Origin: Rickettsiales bacterium
GTDB taxonomy: Bacteria; Pseudomonadota; Alphaproteobacteria; Rickettsiales; UBA1997
Length of the DNA: 52,984 bases
Reading direction: 5' to 3'
Assembly: GCA_018969185.1 (NCBI GenBank)
Contig: JAGWYT010000009.1
Coordinates: 1-52,984, forward strand
Shown here: one piece after another, positions 18,485 to 25,838 of the stretch
How positions within the stretch are numbered: position 1 is the stretch's first letter
Layout: the number at the start of each line of letters is the position of its first letter
Position numbers and translations under genes: made by a program
Notes under the pieces: generated by a model
Told to the model about the DNA's origin: nothing
What the model saw: only the letters and a program-made list of their open reading frames with translations
The model's database searches: none

Positions 18485-19909
18485 ATGAATTTTAAAGAGT
18501 TAAAAAATAATCCCAAAGGAAAAGTCCATTTTATTGGTGTTGGCGGTATTGGCATGAGTGCTTTAGCCTTTGTTTTGTGCAATGAAAATATTTTAGTGCA
18601 AGGTTCTGACATGTCAGAAAATTATTTAACGCCAAAATTACGTGATAAAGGTGTGAAATATTTTGTTGGTCACAAAAAAGAAAATGTCACTGATGATGTG
18701 GTATTAGTGGTTCAAACCTCAATTATCAAAGAAGATAATCCAGAAATTTTGGCAGCTAAGGAAAAAAATATTACGATCATTACGCGTGCTAATTTACTTG
18801 CACAAATTATGGCAGAAAAGAAAGGCATTACAATTGCTGGAACCCATGGTAAAACCAGCACCACGGCGATGACTTCTTTAGTTCTTGAAATTGGTGATCT
18901 TGATCCAACTGTGATAAATGGCGGCGTAATTCATTATTTTGGTTGTAATTCAAAAAGCGGTAATGGCGATTATTTGGTTGCTGAATCTGATGAGTCTGAT
19001 GCTAGTTTTGTTGAATTGCCAAGCTTTATTGGTGCAATTACGAATATTGAACCAGAGCATTTAGAATTTAAAGGTTATGGTGGAAATTTTGAAGTGCAAA
19101 AATCTTATTTCGAAAAGTATGTTACACAAATTCCTGCGGAAGGTAGATGTGTTTTATGTATTGATGATAAAGAGACGGTGGCACTTTACAATAGAATAAA
19201 AGACAAGCATAAAAATCTTATCACTTATTCAATTGATGAAAATAAAAATGCCGATGTGACTGCTAAAAATATTAAGATGGATATTTCTGGTCTGACTTAT
19301 GATGTTTCATTTAAAGATGGTCATGAAATGAAAGATGTAAAAATGCCAATCTATGGTTTGCACAATGTTAGCAACTCTTTAGTTGCTATTGCGATTGGTA
19401 ATTTTTTAAAAATTTCTGATGAAAAAATCAAAAAAGCTTTATCAATTTTTAATGGTGTAAAACGCCGTTTCACAAAGGTTGGTGAATATAATGATGTTGC
19501 GATAATTGATGATTATGCGCATCATCCAACTGAAATAAAAGTTGTGCTAAAGACGGCACGTGCTCTTTGTAAAGGCAAAGTTCACGTTGTATTTCAGCCT
19601 CATAAATACAGCAGAGTGCAATCATTATTTAATGAATTTTGCCATTCTTTTTTTGATTGTGATTATGTGATTGTTGCTGATGTTTATTCGGTTGGACAGC
19701 CTCCAGTTGTTGGTGCAACGCAAGATGATTTAGTTAAAGGAATTGAAAAAGCCGGACAAAAAAATGTTATTAAATTGCCAAATGAAAAGGATTTGGCAAA
19801 AATTTTGAAAAGCAGAATTAAGTCAGGTGATATGATAGTTTGTGTTGGCGCAGGAACAGTGACGTACTGGGCTGCGGCGCTAGAAGAACAATTAAAGAAT
19901 AGTTTTTAA
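18485..19909 (+). CDS. murC: UDP-N-acetylmuramate-L-alanine ligase
   Basis: Cytoplasmic ATP-dependent ligase adding L-Ala to UDP-MurNAc, the first amino acid of the peptidoglycan stem. It has 474 residues, typical. The N-terminal Rossmann motif is HFIGVGGIGMSALA and the ATP loop is AGTHGKTSTT. The Mur family signatures EPEHLEF and HHPTEI follow, and a C-terminal domain ends VCVGAGTVTYWA. A family A repeat begins immediately after the stop codon. murE lies 6 kb downstream in another unit, so the usual mur/fts cluster is broken up. Confidence 0.97.
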   Translation: MNFKELKNNPKGKVHFIGVGGIGMSALAFVLCNENILVQGSDMSENYLTPKLRDKGVKYFVGHKKENVTDDVVLVVQTSIIKEDNPEILAAKEKNITIITRANLLAQIMAEKKGITIAGTHGKTSTTAMTSLVLEIGDLDPTVINGGVIHYFGCNSKSGNGDYLVAESDESDASFVELPSFIGAITNIEPEHLEFKGYGGNFEVQKSYFEKYVTQIPAEGRCVLCIDDKETVALYNRIKDKHKNLITYSIDENKNADVTAKNIKMDISGLTYDVSFKDGHEMKDVKMPIYGLHNVSNSLVAIAIGNFLKISDEKIKKALSIFNGVKRRFTKVGEYNDVAIIDDYAHHPTEIKVVLKTARALCKGKVHVVFQPHKYSRVQSLFNEFCHSFFDCDYVIVADVYSVGQPPVVGATQDDLVKGIEKAGQKNVIKLPNEKDLAKILKSRIKSGDMIVCVGAGTVTYWAAALEEQLKNSF

Positions 19910-19959
19910 CCTCCTTTGAAAAAGGAGGTGGCACGTGCGAAGCACGTGACGGAGGATTT
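19910..19959. repeat. Family A repeat (A4)
   Basis: CCTCCTTTGAAAAAGGAGG, variable core ACGTGC-gaa-GCACGT, then GACGGAGGATTT. The first base directly follows the murC stop codon, so it forms the 3' end of the murC message or the leader of the GNAT gene. Confidence 0.88.
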
Positions 19960-19991
19960 AATTTTGATAACCTAAAGAAACGCATTATTTG

Positions 19992-20438
19992 ATGGAAAAA
20001 ACTTTAAACGAAAAAATAATTATAAAAAAATTGGATAGTAAAGAAGACATGCTGCTTGCTTATCCAATTGTGAAGCAAAGATATGAAAATCTGACTTTAG
20101 AAAAATTTGATGAGCAGATTTCAGAAATGATAAAAATGAATGATTTTAAAATTGTAGCAGCTTTTTTAAATGATGAAATTGTTGGTGTTGCTGGTTATTG
20201 GATCTTACGTATGCTTTATTGTGGACGCTATATTCAAATCTCAAGTTTTATTGTTGATGAAGAAAAAAGAGGTTTTGGAATTGGTCAAAAAATTTTAGAA
20301 AAATTAGAAAAAATTGGTAAAGAATTAAATTGTGAAAAAATCATTCTTGATTCATACACCGAGAATAAAAAATCACATTCACTTTATTATCGAAATAATT
20401 TCCATATTCGTGGTTTTCACTTCATGAAAGATTTATAA
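19992..20438 (+). CDS. GNAT-family N-acetyltransferase
   Basis: A protein of 148 residues from the ATG at 19992; a TTG one codon earlier is also in frame. It has the acetyl-CoA-binding beta4-alpha3 element, ISSFIVDEEKRGFGIGQKIL, where R/Q-x-x-G-x-G/A is represented by KRGFGIG. DSYTENKKSHSLYYRNNFHIRGFHF is the usual C-terminal part ending in the Tyr/Phe strand. The acceptor is unknown. It is followed by the exonuclease gene after one base, so the two are cotranscribed. Confidence 0.85.
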   Translation: MEKTLNEKIIIKKLDSKEDMLLAYPIVKQRYENLTLEKFDEQISEMIKMNDFKIVAAFLNDEIVGVAGYWILRMLYCGRYIQISSFIVDEEKRGFGIGQKILEKLEKIGKELNCEKIILDSYTENKKSHSLYYRNNFHIRGFHFMKDL

Positions 20439-20439
20439 A

Positions 20440-21294
20440 ATGCCAAAAATCAAAATTGCCAGTTTCAACGTAAATTCAATAAAGGCACGTCTTCCGCAGC
20501 TTACTGCTTGGTTAAAAACTTCTAATCCTGATATTGTTTTATTGCAGGAATTAAAATGTGTTGAAAATGATTTTCCTTTTGAAGCCTTATTTGACATGGG
20601 TTACAACGCTGTGGTTTCTGGTCAAAAAACCTATAATGGTGTTGCAATTCTTTCTAAATTTAAAATTGAAGATGTTGTAAAAAAATTGCCAAATGCGCCG
20701 AAATTAGGAAATGCACAAAATCTTTTTGGTGATGAAGAACAACAAGCACGCTATATTGAAGCTGTTATATCCATCGCTGGCAAAGCAATTCGTGTTGCCT
20801 CAATTTATGTGCCAAATGGTGGTGGTGAAATTTTGCCAAATGAAACTTTGGAAAACTCAGAGAAATTTCTTTACAAGATGAAATTTTTTGATGCTTTGAA
20901 GGCACATTTTTCAAGTCTTCTTGCTTATGACGAAATTCAAGTTTTTGGTGGTGATTATAATGTTGCGGTTGAAGATATTGATGTTTTTGATGCTAAATCA
21001 TTACGTAATTCAGTTTGTTTTCATGATTTGGAAAGACAAAAATTTCGTTCACTTTTAAATTTAGGTTTAATTGATTCTTATCGCGCTAAAAACCAAAATA
21101 GTCAGGCATTTAGCTGGTGGGATTACCGTGGTGGAGCTTGGCAACATAATAAGGGTTTAAGAATTGATTATCTCTTAACATCACCTCTTGCGTCGGACAA
21201 AATAATTTCGGCAACAATTGAAGATAAAGGAGTGCGTGATCAAGAAAAAGCTTCAGATCACACGCCAACTTGTGTTGAGATTGACATTTCGTAG
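20440..21294 (+). CDS. xth: Exodeoxyribonuclease III-type AP endonuclease
   Basis: Mg-dependent apurinic/apyrimidinic endonuclease and 3'-5' exonuclease of the base-excision pathway. It has 284 residues, slightly longer than E. coli XthA (268). Motifs are ASFNVNSIKARLPQL, LLQELKC (catalytic Glu), ASIYVPNGG, GGDYNVAVEDIDV (Asp/Asn), FSWWDYRGGAWQHNKGLRID and the final SDHTPT (His). Its 3' end overlaps the convergent DUF167 gene by 37 bases. Together with nth and the short alkyltransferase it makes a small repair set in this region, though not one operon. Confidence 0.95.
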   Translation: MPKIKIASFNVNSIKARLPQLTAWLKTSNPDIVLLQELKCVENDFPFEALFDMGYNAVVSGQKTYNGVAILSKFKIEDVVKKLPNAPKLGNAQNLFGDEEQQARYIEAVISIAGKAIRVASIYVPNGGGEILPNETLENSEKFLYKMKFFDALKAHFSSLLAYDEIQVFGGDYNVAVEDIDVFDAKSLRNSVCFHDLERQKFRSLLNLGLIDSYRAKNQNSQAFSWWDYRGGAWQHNKGLRIDYLLTSPLASDKIISATIEDKGVRDQEKASDHTPTCVEIDIS

Positions 21295-21551
21295 ATTTTT
21301 AAAACCTTCATGCGTGAGCTATTCCCACGCAAAATTTCAATTTTAGATTTAGGAATTTTAAAAGTTTTGGAGAGAAATTTTATTAGTTCTTGATTTGCCT
21401 TACTATCTTCTGGAACGGCACAGATATTGATCTTAAGATATTGTTGGTCTTTCTCATCAGTAAAAATCTCGCCAATTTTATTTTGTGAAGAATTAGGAGT
21501 TATTTTTACAAATAAAAAAAAATGATCTGATTTTTGCTGTAAAAAAGACAT
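21258..21551 (-). CDS. DUF167/YggU-family protein
   Basis: A 97-residue member of the DUF167 (UPF0235, YggU) family, small conserved proteins of unknown function. Characteristic parts are FLFVKITPNSSQNKIGEI near the N-terminus and LKINICAVPEDSKANQELIKFLSKTFKIPKSKIEILRGNSSRMKVLKI, which contains the conserved A-x-x-x-x-A-N and G-x-x-S-R-x-K motifs. It lies immediately downstream of carB (same strand, stop and start adjacent), so it is probably cotranscribed. The last 12 codons run into the end of the opposite exonuclease gene. Confidence 0.9.
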   Translation of the reverse strand: MSFLQQKSDHFFLFVKITPNSSQNKIGEIFTDEKDQQYLKINICAVPEDSKANQELIKFLSKTFKIPKSKIEILRGNSSRMKVLKIYEMSISTQVGV

Positions 21552-23156
21552 TTAATTTGCTAAATCCTGCAACGCTCTAACTTCAAACTGACAATCAATA
21601 TTCTTATAAGCCTCAATTGCATCAACTAAAGCTTTGGCACCAGAGATTGTTGTAGTATAAGTAATGCCTTTCATCAAAGCAGTACGGCGAATTGAGAAGC
21701 TATCTTTGGTTGCTTGCGCGCCTTCAACTGTATTGATCACTAAAGAAATTTCCTTACGTTCAATCATATCAACAACATGCGGCTTATCTTCAGTAATTTT
21801 ATTTACTATTGTAACTGCAATATCATTTTCAGCTAAGAATTTTGCGCATCCGCGTGTTGCAACAATAGAGAAACCAATTGCAATTAATTTTTTAGCAATT
21901 TCGGGAAGATATTTTTTGTCAGAATCTTTTACCGAAAGAAATACTAATCCTGAAGTTGGCAAGTTTGAACCAGCAGCAACTTGAGCCTTAGCGAAAGCAA
22001 GTGGGAATGACACATCAATTCCCATAACTTCACCAGTTGATTTCATTTCTGGCCCTAAAATTGTATCAACATTATTGAATCTAGCAAAAGGGAAAACTAC
22101 TTCTTTTACTGAAAAATAATTGAGCTTTTTTTCTTTTAATTTGAAGTCTTTTAATTTTGATCCAACCATCAATAAAGAAGCAATTTTTGCAATTTGTACA
22201 TTAGTTGCTTTAGCCACGAAGGGTGCGGTTCTTGAAGCTCTTGGATTCACTTCTAAAACATAAACAATACCATCTTGCACGGCATATTGCACATTCATCA
22301 AACCTTTAACATTAAGAGCTAAAGCCAGTTTGGTTGTTGCTTTTTTAATTTCTTCAATAATTTCTGGTGCCAAAGAATAAGGCGGAATTGAACAAGCAGA
22401 GTCTCCAGAGTGAATTCCAGCTTCTTCAATATGTTGCATAATTCCGGCAACAAAAACTTCTTCACCATCACATAATGCATCAACATCCACTTCCACAGCA
22501 TCAGTTAAAAATTTATCAAGAAGCAAAGGGCCAGTTTCAAAAACTTCAGAATATTCAGCTAAATATTTCATCAAATAAACGTCGTCATAAACAATAGCCA
22601 TGCCACGTCCACCAAGTACGTATGAAGGGCGCACCACAACAGGAAAACCAATTTCATTTACTTGTTCAATTACTTGTTTTGAAGAATAAGCAATGTGATT
22701 TTGTGGTTGGTTTAATTCTAATTTTTGTAAAAGTTTTTTGAAACGATCACGGTCTTCAGCCAAATCAATCATGTCAGGAGAAGTGCCGATGATTGGAATA
22801 TTTTCATCTTGTAAAAATTTGGCTAAACCAAGTGGAGTTTGTCCGCCAAATTGCACGTTCACGCCAATTAATTCACCATTCGACATTTCTTTTTTAATTA
22901 ACTCAATTGTATCTTCAGGAGTTAGAGGCTCAAAATAAAGGCGGTCAGAAGTGTCGTAATCAGTTGAAACTGTTTCTGGATTGCAATTAACCATAATTGC
23001 TTCAATGCCGGCTTCTTTAAGAGCAAAAGCGCAATGAACACAAGTGTAATCGAATTCAATACCTTGCCCAATACGGTTTGGACCAGATCCAAGTATGATA
23101 ACTTTTTTTCTATTGGTAGGATTTGACTCGCAGGAAAACATGCTTACTTCAGACAT
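21552..23156 (-). CDS. carB: Carbamoyl-phosphate synthase large chain, C-terminal half only
   Basis: A 534-residue protein corresponding to the second half of normal CarB (about 1070 residues). It contains the carbamate-phosphorylating ATP-grasp domain and, from about residue 395, the MGS-like allosteric domain (LPTSGLVFLSVKDSD, TRGCAKFLAEND, INTVEG). The start, MSEVSMFSCESNPT, falls just before the domain boundary (SGPNRIGQGIEFDYTCVH), matching the middle of E. coli CarB near residue 550. Key motifs GVNVQFGGQTPLGLA, GTSPDMIDLAEDR, VVRPSYVLGGRGMAIVY and LEVNPRASRTAPFVAK are intact. The bicarbonate-phosphorylating N-terminal half is not encoded upstream, where there are only intergenic sequence and tmRNA. 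Either carB is split and the other half is elsewhere, or the N-half has been lost. Confidence 0.93.
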   Translation of the reverse strand: MSEVSMFSCESNPTNRKKVIILGSGPNRIGQGIEFDYTCVHCAFALKEAGIEAIMVNCNPETVSTDYDTSDRLYFEPLTPEDTIELIKKEMSNGELIGVNVQFGGQTPLGLAKFLQDENIPIIGTSPDMIDLAEDRDRFKKLLQKLELNQPQNHIAYSSKQVIEQVNEIGFPVVVRPSYVLGGRGMAIVYDDVYLMKYLAEYSEVFETGPLLLDKFLTDAVEVDVDALCDGEEVFVAGIMQHIEEAGIHSGDSACSIPPYSLAPEIIEEIKKATTKLALALNVKGLMNVQYAVQDGIVYVLEVNPRASRTAPFVAKATNVQIAKIASLLMVGSKLKDFKLKEKKLNYFSVKEVVFPFARFNNVDTILGPEMKSTGEVMGIDVSFPLAFAKAQVAAGSNLPTSGLVFLSVKDSDKKYLPEIAKKLIAIGFSIVATRGCAKFLAENDIAVTIVNKITEDKPHVVDMIERKEISLVINTVEGAQATKDSFSIRRTALMKGITYTTTISGAKALVDAIEAYKNIDCQFEVRALQDLAN

Positions 23157-23299
23157 TTTATTCTCTTTGTTTGGGAAATTTTTATTTAACGCATTAATAT
23201 TAAATTAATAAATTTTATTTTCTAAGGGTTTTTTAAAAAAGCTATCAGGAACCTTTTTAAGCCAATTGTTTCATAAAAGTGGGTATTTTTTATCAAAGC

Positions 23300-23327
23300 T
23301 TGTGAATTTTGTTTTAATGTTTATATT
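23300..23327 (+). promoter_or_regulatory. Probable sigma-70 promoter of the tmRNA gene
   Basis: TTGTGA and TATATT separated by 16 bases, with the predicted RNA start about six bases after the -10 box, at the beginning of the acceptor piece. Position relative to the RNA makes it plausible. Confidence 0.5.
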
Positions 23328-23331
23328 AGAT

Positions 23332-23423
23332 GGCGTTCATGGGCTTGCTTATGAACTATGGTGATAAACGCAATTTGAAATAGATGTACATGGACTCGGG
23401 GGCAGTACCCGACACCTCCACCA
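23332..23423 (+). ncRNA. ssrA: Permuted tmRNA, acceptor piece
   Basis: This is the 3' part of standard tmRNA, encoded first in the permuted alphaproteobacterial arrangement. It ends with a T-arm, TCGGG-GGCAGTA-CCCGA, then CACCTCC, discriminator A and encoded CCA at 23421-23423. CACCTCC pairs with GGGGGTG at 23609-23615, giving a seven-pair acceptor stem with one G-U. Upstream is a hairpin GTTCAT/ATGAAC. The exact 5' end is estimated from the promoter. A tRNA-like acceptor stem means it is charged with alanine in trans-translation. Confidence 0.88.
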
Positions 23424-23436
23424 TTTGTTTGTTGGC

Positions 23437-23532
23437 TTTTGGCTGATTGCGGCGTTAATAAAATTTTTTACTCGGTCATGTATGTTAAATACACTCCACT
23501 CGTAAAAAATTTTATTGCCTACCAATCAGCGC
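23437..23532. repeat. Family C palindrome inside the tmRNA intervening segment (C3)
   Basis: Outer arms CTGATTG/CAATCAG, a middle stem AATAAAATTTTTTAC/GTAAAAAATTTTATT and a core TCGGTCATGTATGTTAAATACACTCC, the same core as C1 and C2 in inverse orientation. It sits between the CCA of the acceptor piece and the 5' end of the coding piece, in RNA that should be cut out during tmRNA maturation. Confidence 0.85.
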
Positions 23533-23608
23533 AAAATCCTTAGAACAAATATACCGATGTAAAATCATTGGTTTTTTGCTTGTTGAACCAAGTAAACTCT
23601 AACTTATG

Positions 23609-23805
23609 GGGGGTGAACAGCTTCGACATGCATGGTAAAGAGATTGTTTTTGCTCGGTTGAGAAACTGCCGGTTTTATTGGTTTTGCCAGTAAAATACTC
23701 GTTCAAAAAAAGTAAACGCAAATGACAATTTTGCTAATGATAATTTCGAATTTGCTCCAGTGGCTGTAGCTGCTTAGCATAAGTGATTTTATCGGGGTTT
23801 TTTTT
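23609..23805 (+). ncRNA. ssrA: Permuted tmRNA, coding piece with proteolysis tag
   Basis: Begins GGGGGTGAACAGCTTCGAC, the classical 5' end of tmRNA, pairing with the acceptor piece. The resume codon GCA is at 23718 after AGTAAAC. The tag reading frame is 23718-23774 and ends at TAG 23775-23777: ANDNFANDNFEFAPVAVAA (19 residues). The C-terminal AVAA matches alphaproteobacterial tags read by ClpXP. ANDNF occurs twice in tandem. A pseudoknot-like GC-containing region (CTGCCGG...GCCAG) precedes the tag. The 3' end is not certain; I place it at the T-run near 23805. Confidence 0.88.
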
Positions 23806-23835
23806 GCCGGTTTTCCTGTCAACAGAAAAACCGGC
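23806..23835 (+). other. Hairpin after the tmRNA coding piece
   Basis: GCCGGTTTTC and GAAAAACCGGC form a stem of about ten pairs following a run of eight T. The T-run precedes rather than follows it, so it does not look like a standard terminator. It could mark a processing site at the tmRNA 3' end. Confidence 0.5.
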
Positions 23836-23840
23836 TCCAA

Positions 23841-23963
23841 AACCCTAACTTTTGCTGTGAAATTTTTATTGTTTTCAATTGCTGCGCTCCTCACGTATTG
23901 TTTAAATACGCTGCGGTGCTTGCAATTGAAGAACAACAAAAAATTTCTTTGCAAAAGCGGGTT
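23841..23963. repeat. Family C palindrome, diverged core (C4)
   Basis: Outer arms AACCCTAACTTTTGC and GCAAAAGCGGGTT. The middle stem has AATTTTTATTG...CAATTGC against GCAATTG...CAACAAAAAATT. The core, CTCACGTATTGTTTAAATACGCTGCGG, differs from C1-C3. It follows tmRNA and precedes sspB. Confidence 0.75.
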
Positions 23964-24000
23964 CTGCAATAATGTCTTTACAAATTTATAGATTTAACTC

Positions 24001-24498
24001 ATGCAAGATTTGATTGGTTATGATGAAATTATTGAAAACTCAATGCGTTCAGTAATTTATGAAACTTTAAAGAAAATTGAAAAAACCGGTCTAATCGGTA
24101 AACATTATTTTATAATTACATTTCTCACTCGTTTTCCGGGGATAGTTTTGCCAAAAAAACTAATCGAAAAATATCCTGAAGAAATGACGATTGCTATACA
24201 ATATCAATATAGGAATTTAGTGGTTGAGCAGGATAATTTTAAAGTATCTTTAAGCTTTGATGGTAAATATGAAAAACTGACAGTTCCTTACAAAGCCGTT
24301 ACTTCATTTTCTGACCCTTCAATGAATTTTGGTCTTAGATTTTCTGTTAGTCAGGATGATTTTATTGATTCCGGTGATGAAACGCACCCAGCTAATAAAA
24401 GCGAATCTAAAGATAAAAAATCTGACAATGTTGATTTATCAGCAAAGGTGATTTCACTTGACGCATTTAGAAATAACAAAGATAATAAAGACCAATAA
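24001..24498 (+). CDS. sspB: SspB-type ClpXP adaptor (alphaproteobacterial class)
   Basis: A 165-residue adaptor that captures ssrA-tagged proteins and delivers them to the ClpXP protease. The N-terminal globular domain is about residues 1-120 (GKHYFIITFLTRFPGIVLPK, PEEMTIAIQYQYRNLVVEQDNF, VPYKAVTSFSDPSMNFGLRF). It is followed by a charged flexible linker and a C-terminal hydrophobic segment, AKVISLDAFRN, of the kind that docks on the ClpX N-domain. It lies right after the tmRNA gene, so tag and adaptor are neighbours. plsY starts 2 bases after its stop, putting sspB at the head of the plsY-pyrF-murE run. Confidence 0.88.
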   Translation: MQDLIGYDEIIENSMRSVIYETLKKIEKTGLIGKHYFIITFLTRFPGIVLPKKLIEKYPEEMTIAIQYQYRNLVVEQDNFKVSLSFDGKYEKLTVPYKAVTSFSDPSMNFGLRFSVSQDDFIDSGDETHPANKSESKDKKSDNVDLSAKVISLDAFRNNKDNKDQ

Positions 24499-24500
24499 TC

Positions 24501-25118
24501 ATGATTAATCAGATATTATTTTTGGTTCTCACTTATCTAATCTCTGCAATACCATTTGGTTTGGTGATTGCAAAAGTTTTTGCTAAAAAAGATATTCGTA
24601 AGCATGGATCAAAAAATATCGGCGCAACTAATGTTACAAGGGTTGTAGGTAAAAAGCTTGGGCTTGTTACTCTGATTCTCGATGGTGCTAAGGGTGCTGT
24701 TATGGTTATTATTGCCAGATTTAATTTTGTCGAGATCGATAATTTACATTTATTTTTAGCGTTGGTTTCTTTAGTTGCTGTTTGTGGTCATATATATCCA
24801 GTTTATTTAAATTTTAAAGGTGGTAAAGGTGTTGCAACAACAATTGCAGTGCTTCTTGCTCTTGATTTTAAAATAGGTTTTTTAGTTATAGTTTTTTGGA
24901 TAATGTTCTTTTGTCTTTTTAGAATTTCTTCAATTGCTTCTTTAGTTGCAATTGCCTCTTCAATAGCCTTATCTTATAACTACGAAGTACCAATTGAACA
25001 AATTATACTTTGTTGTTTTCTATTTGTAATAATTGCTGCAAGACATAAGGAAAATATTATACGCTTGTTATGCGGTGAAGAAAATTCGTTTCAGGCTAAG
25101 GACGAAACTTCATCTTAA
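24501..25118 (+). CDS. plsY: Acyl-phosphate:glycerol-3-phosphate acyltransferase
   Basis: Integral membrane enzyme that acylates glycerol-3-phosphate using acyl-phosphate, the first step of phospholipid synthesis. Its 205 residues and several hydrophobic helices fit PlsY. The conserved motifs are visible: SAIPFGLVIAK with KHGSKNIGATNVTRV (motif 1), HIYPVYLNFKGGKGVATT (motif 2) and a C-terminal IAARHKENIIRLL (motif 3). It sits between sspB and pyrF with short spacings. Confidence 0.96.
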   Translation: MINQILFLVLTYLISAIPFGLVIAKVFAKKDIRKHGSKNIGATNVTRVVGKKLGLVTLILDGAKGAVMVIIARFNFVEIDNLHLFLALVSLVAVCGHIYPVYLNFKGGKGVATTIAVLLALDFKIGFLVIVFWIMFFCLFRISSIASLVAIASSIALSYNYEVPIEQIILCCFLFVIIAARHKENIIRLLCGEENSFQAKDETSS

Positions 25119-25133
25119 AAATCAAATTTATTT

Positions 25134-25838
25134 ATGCTTTTGAACAAAGAACGTTTGATCGTTGCTCTTGATTTTGCTGATTTCGAGTCAGCAAAAAAGC
25201 TGGTTGAAGAAATTTCTGATGAGGCGGTTTTTTATAAAATTGGTCTTGAGATGATGATGAGCGGCTCTTATTTTAAAACCATCGAATGGTTAAAAAATAA
25301 GAATAAAAAAGTTTTTGCTGATCTTAAACTTTATGATATTTCTGAAACTGTTGCACGCGCCGTTGCAAATTTAGCTAAATATGAAATTGATCTCCTAACA
25401 ATTCACACTGCAAGCAATGATATAATGAAGCGTGCCTCTGAGAATAAGGATAAAATGAAGGTTATTGCGGTTACAGTTTTAACTAATCTTGATCAAAATG
25501 ATTTATCGCAAATGGGTTTTGATCCTAAATTATCTCTTGAAGATTTAGTGTTAAAGAAAACGGAAATGGCGATAAATTCAGGTATTGATGGAGTTGTTGC
25601 TTCTGCTCTTGAAGCGAAGCTTTTGCGTAAAAAATTAGGTAATGATTTTTTAATTGTTACACCCGGAATTAGATTAGAAAAAGTTGTGGGCGATGATCAA
25701 AAACGCACTGCTGATGTGAAAACGGCATTGCGAGATGGTAGTTCTTATCTTGTGGTTGGAAGACCAATAAGTAGAAGTGAAAACCCTAAAGCTGCGGCAA
25801 AAAAGTTTAATCAGATGATTTCGGAAGTTGTGTTATGA
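25134..25838 (+). CDS. pyrF: Orotidine 5'-phosphate decarboxylase
   Basis: Last enzyme of UMP synthesis, converting OMP to UMP. It has 234 residues. The N-terminal LIVALDFADFESAKKLVEE, the catalytic stretch VFADLKLYDISETVARA (Lys-x-x-Asp-type active site) and the phosphate loop LVVGRPISRSENPKAAA are typical of class I enzymes. Its last four bases overlap the murE start (ATGA), so the two are translationally coupled. Confidence 0.96.
   Translation: MLLNKERLIVALDFADFESAKKLVEEISDEAVFYKIGLEMMMSGSYFKTIEWLKNKNKKVFADLKLYDISETVARAVANLAKYEIDLLTIHTASNDIMKRASENKDKMKVIAVTVLTNLDQNDLSQMGFDPKLSLEDLVLKKTEMAINSGIDGVVASALEAKLLRKKLGNDFLIVTPGIRLEKVVGDDQKRTADVKTALRDGSSYLVVGRPISRSENPKAAAKKFNQMISEVVL

Noticed and set aside
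21552-23156. carB as a pseudogene
   Set aside because: The reading frame is intact, starts at a domain boundary and keeps all motifs of the C-terminal half; a split gene is at least as likely.
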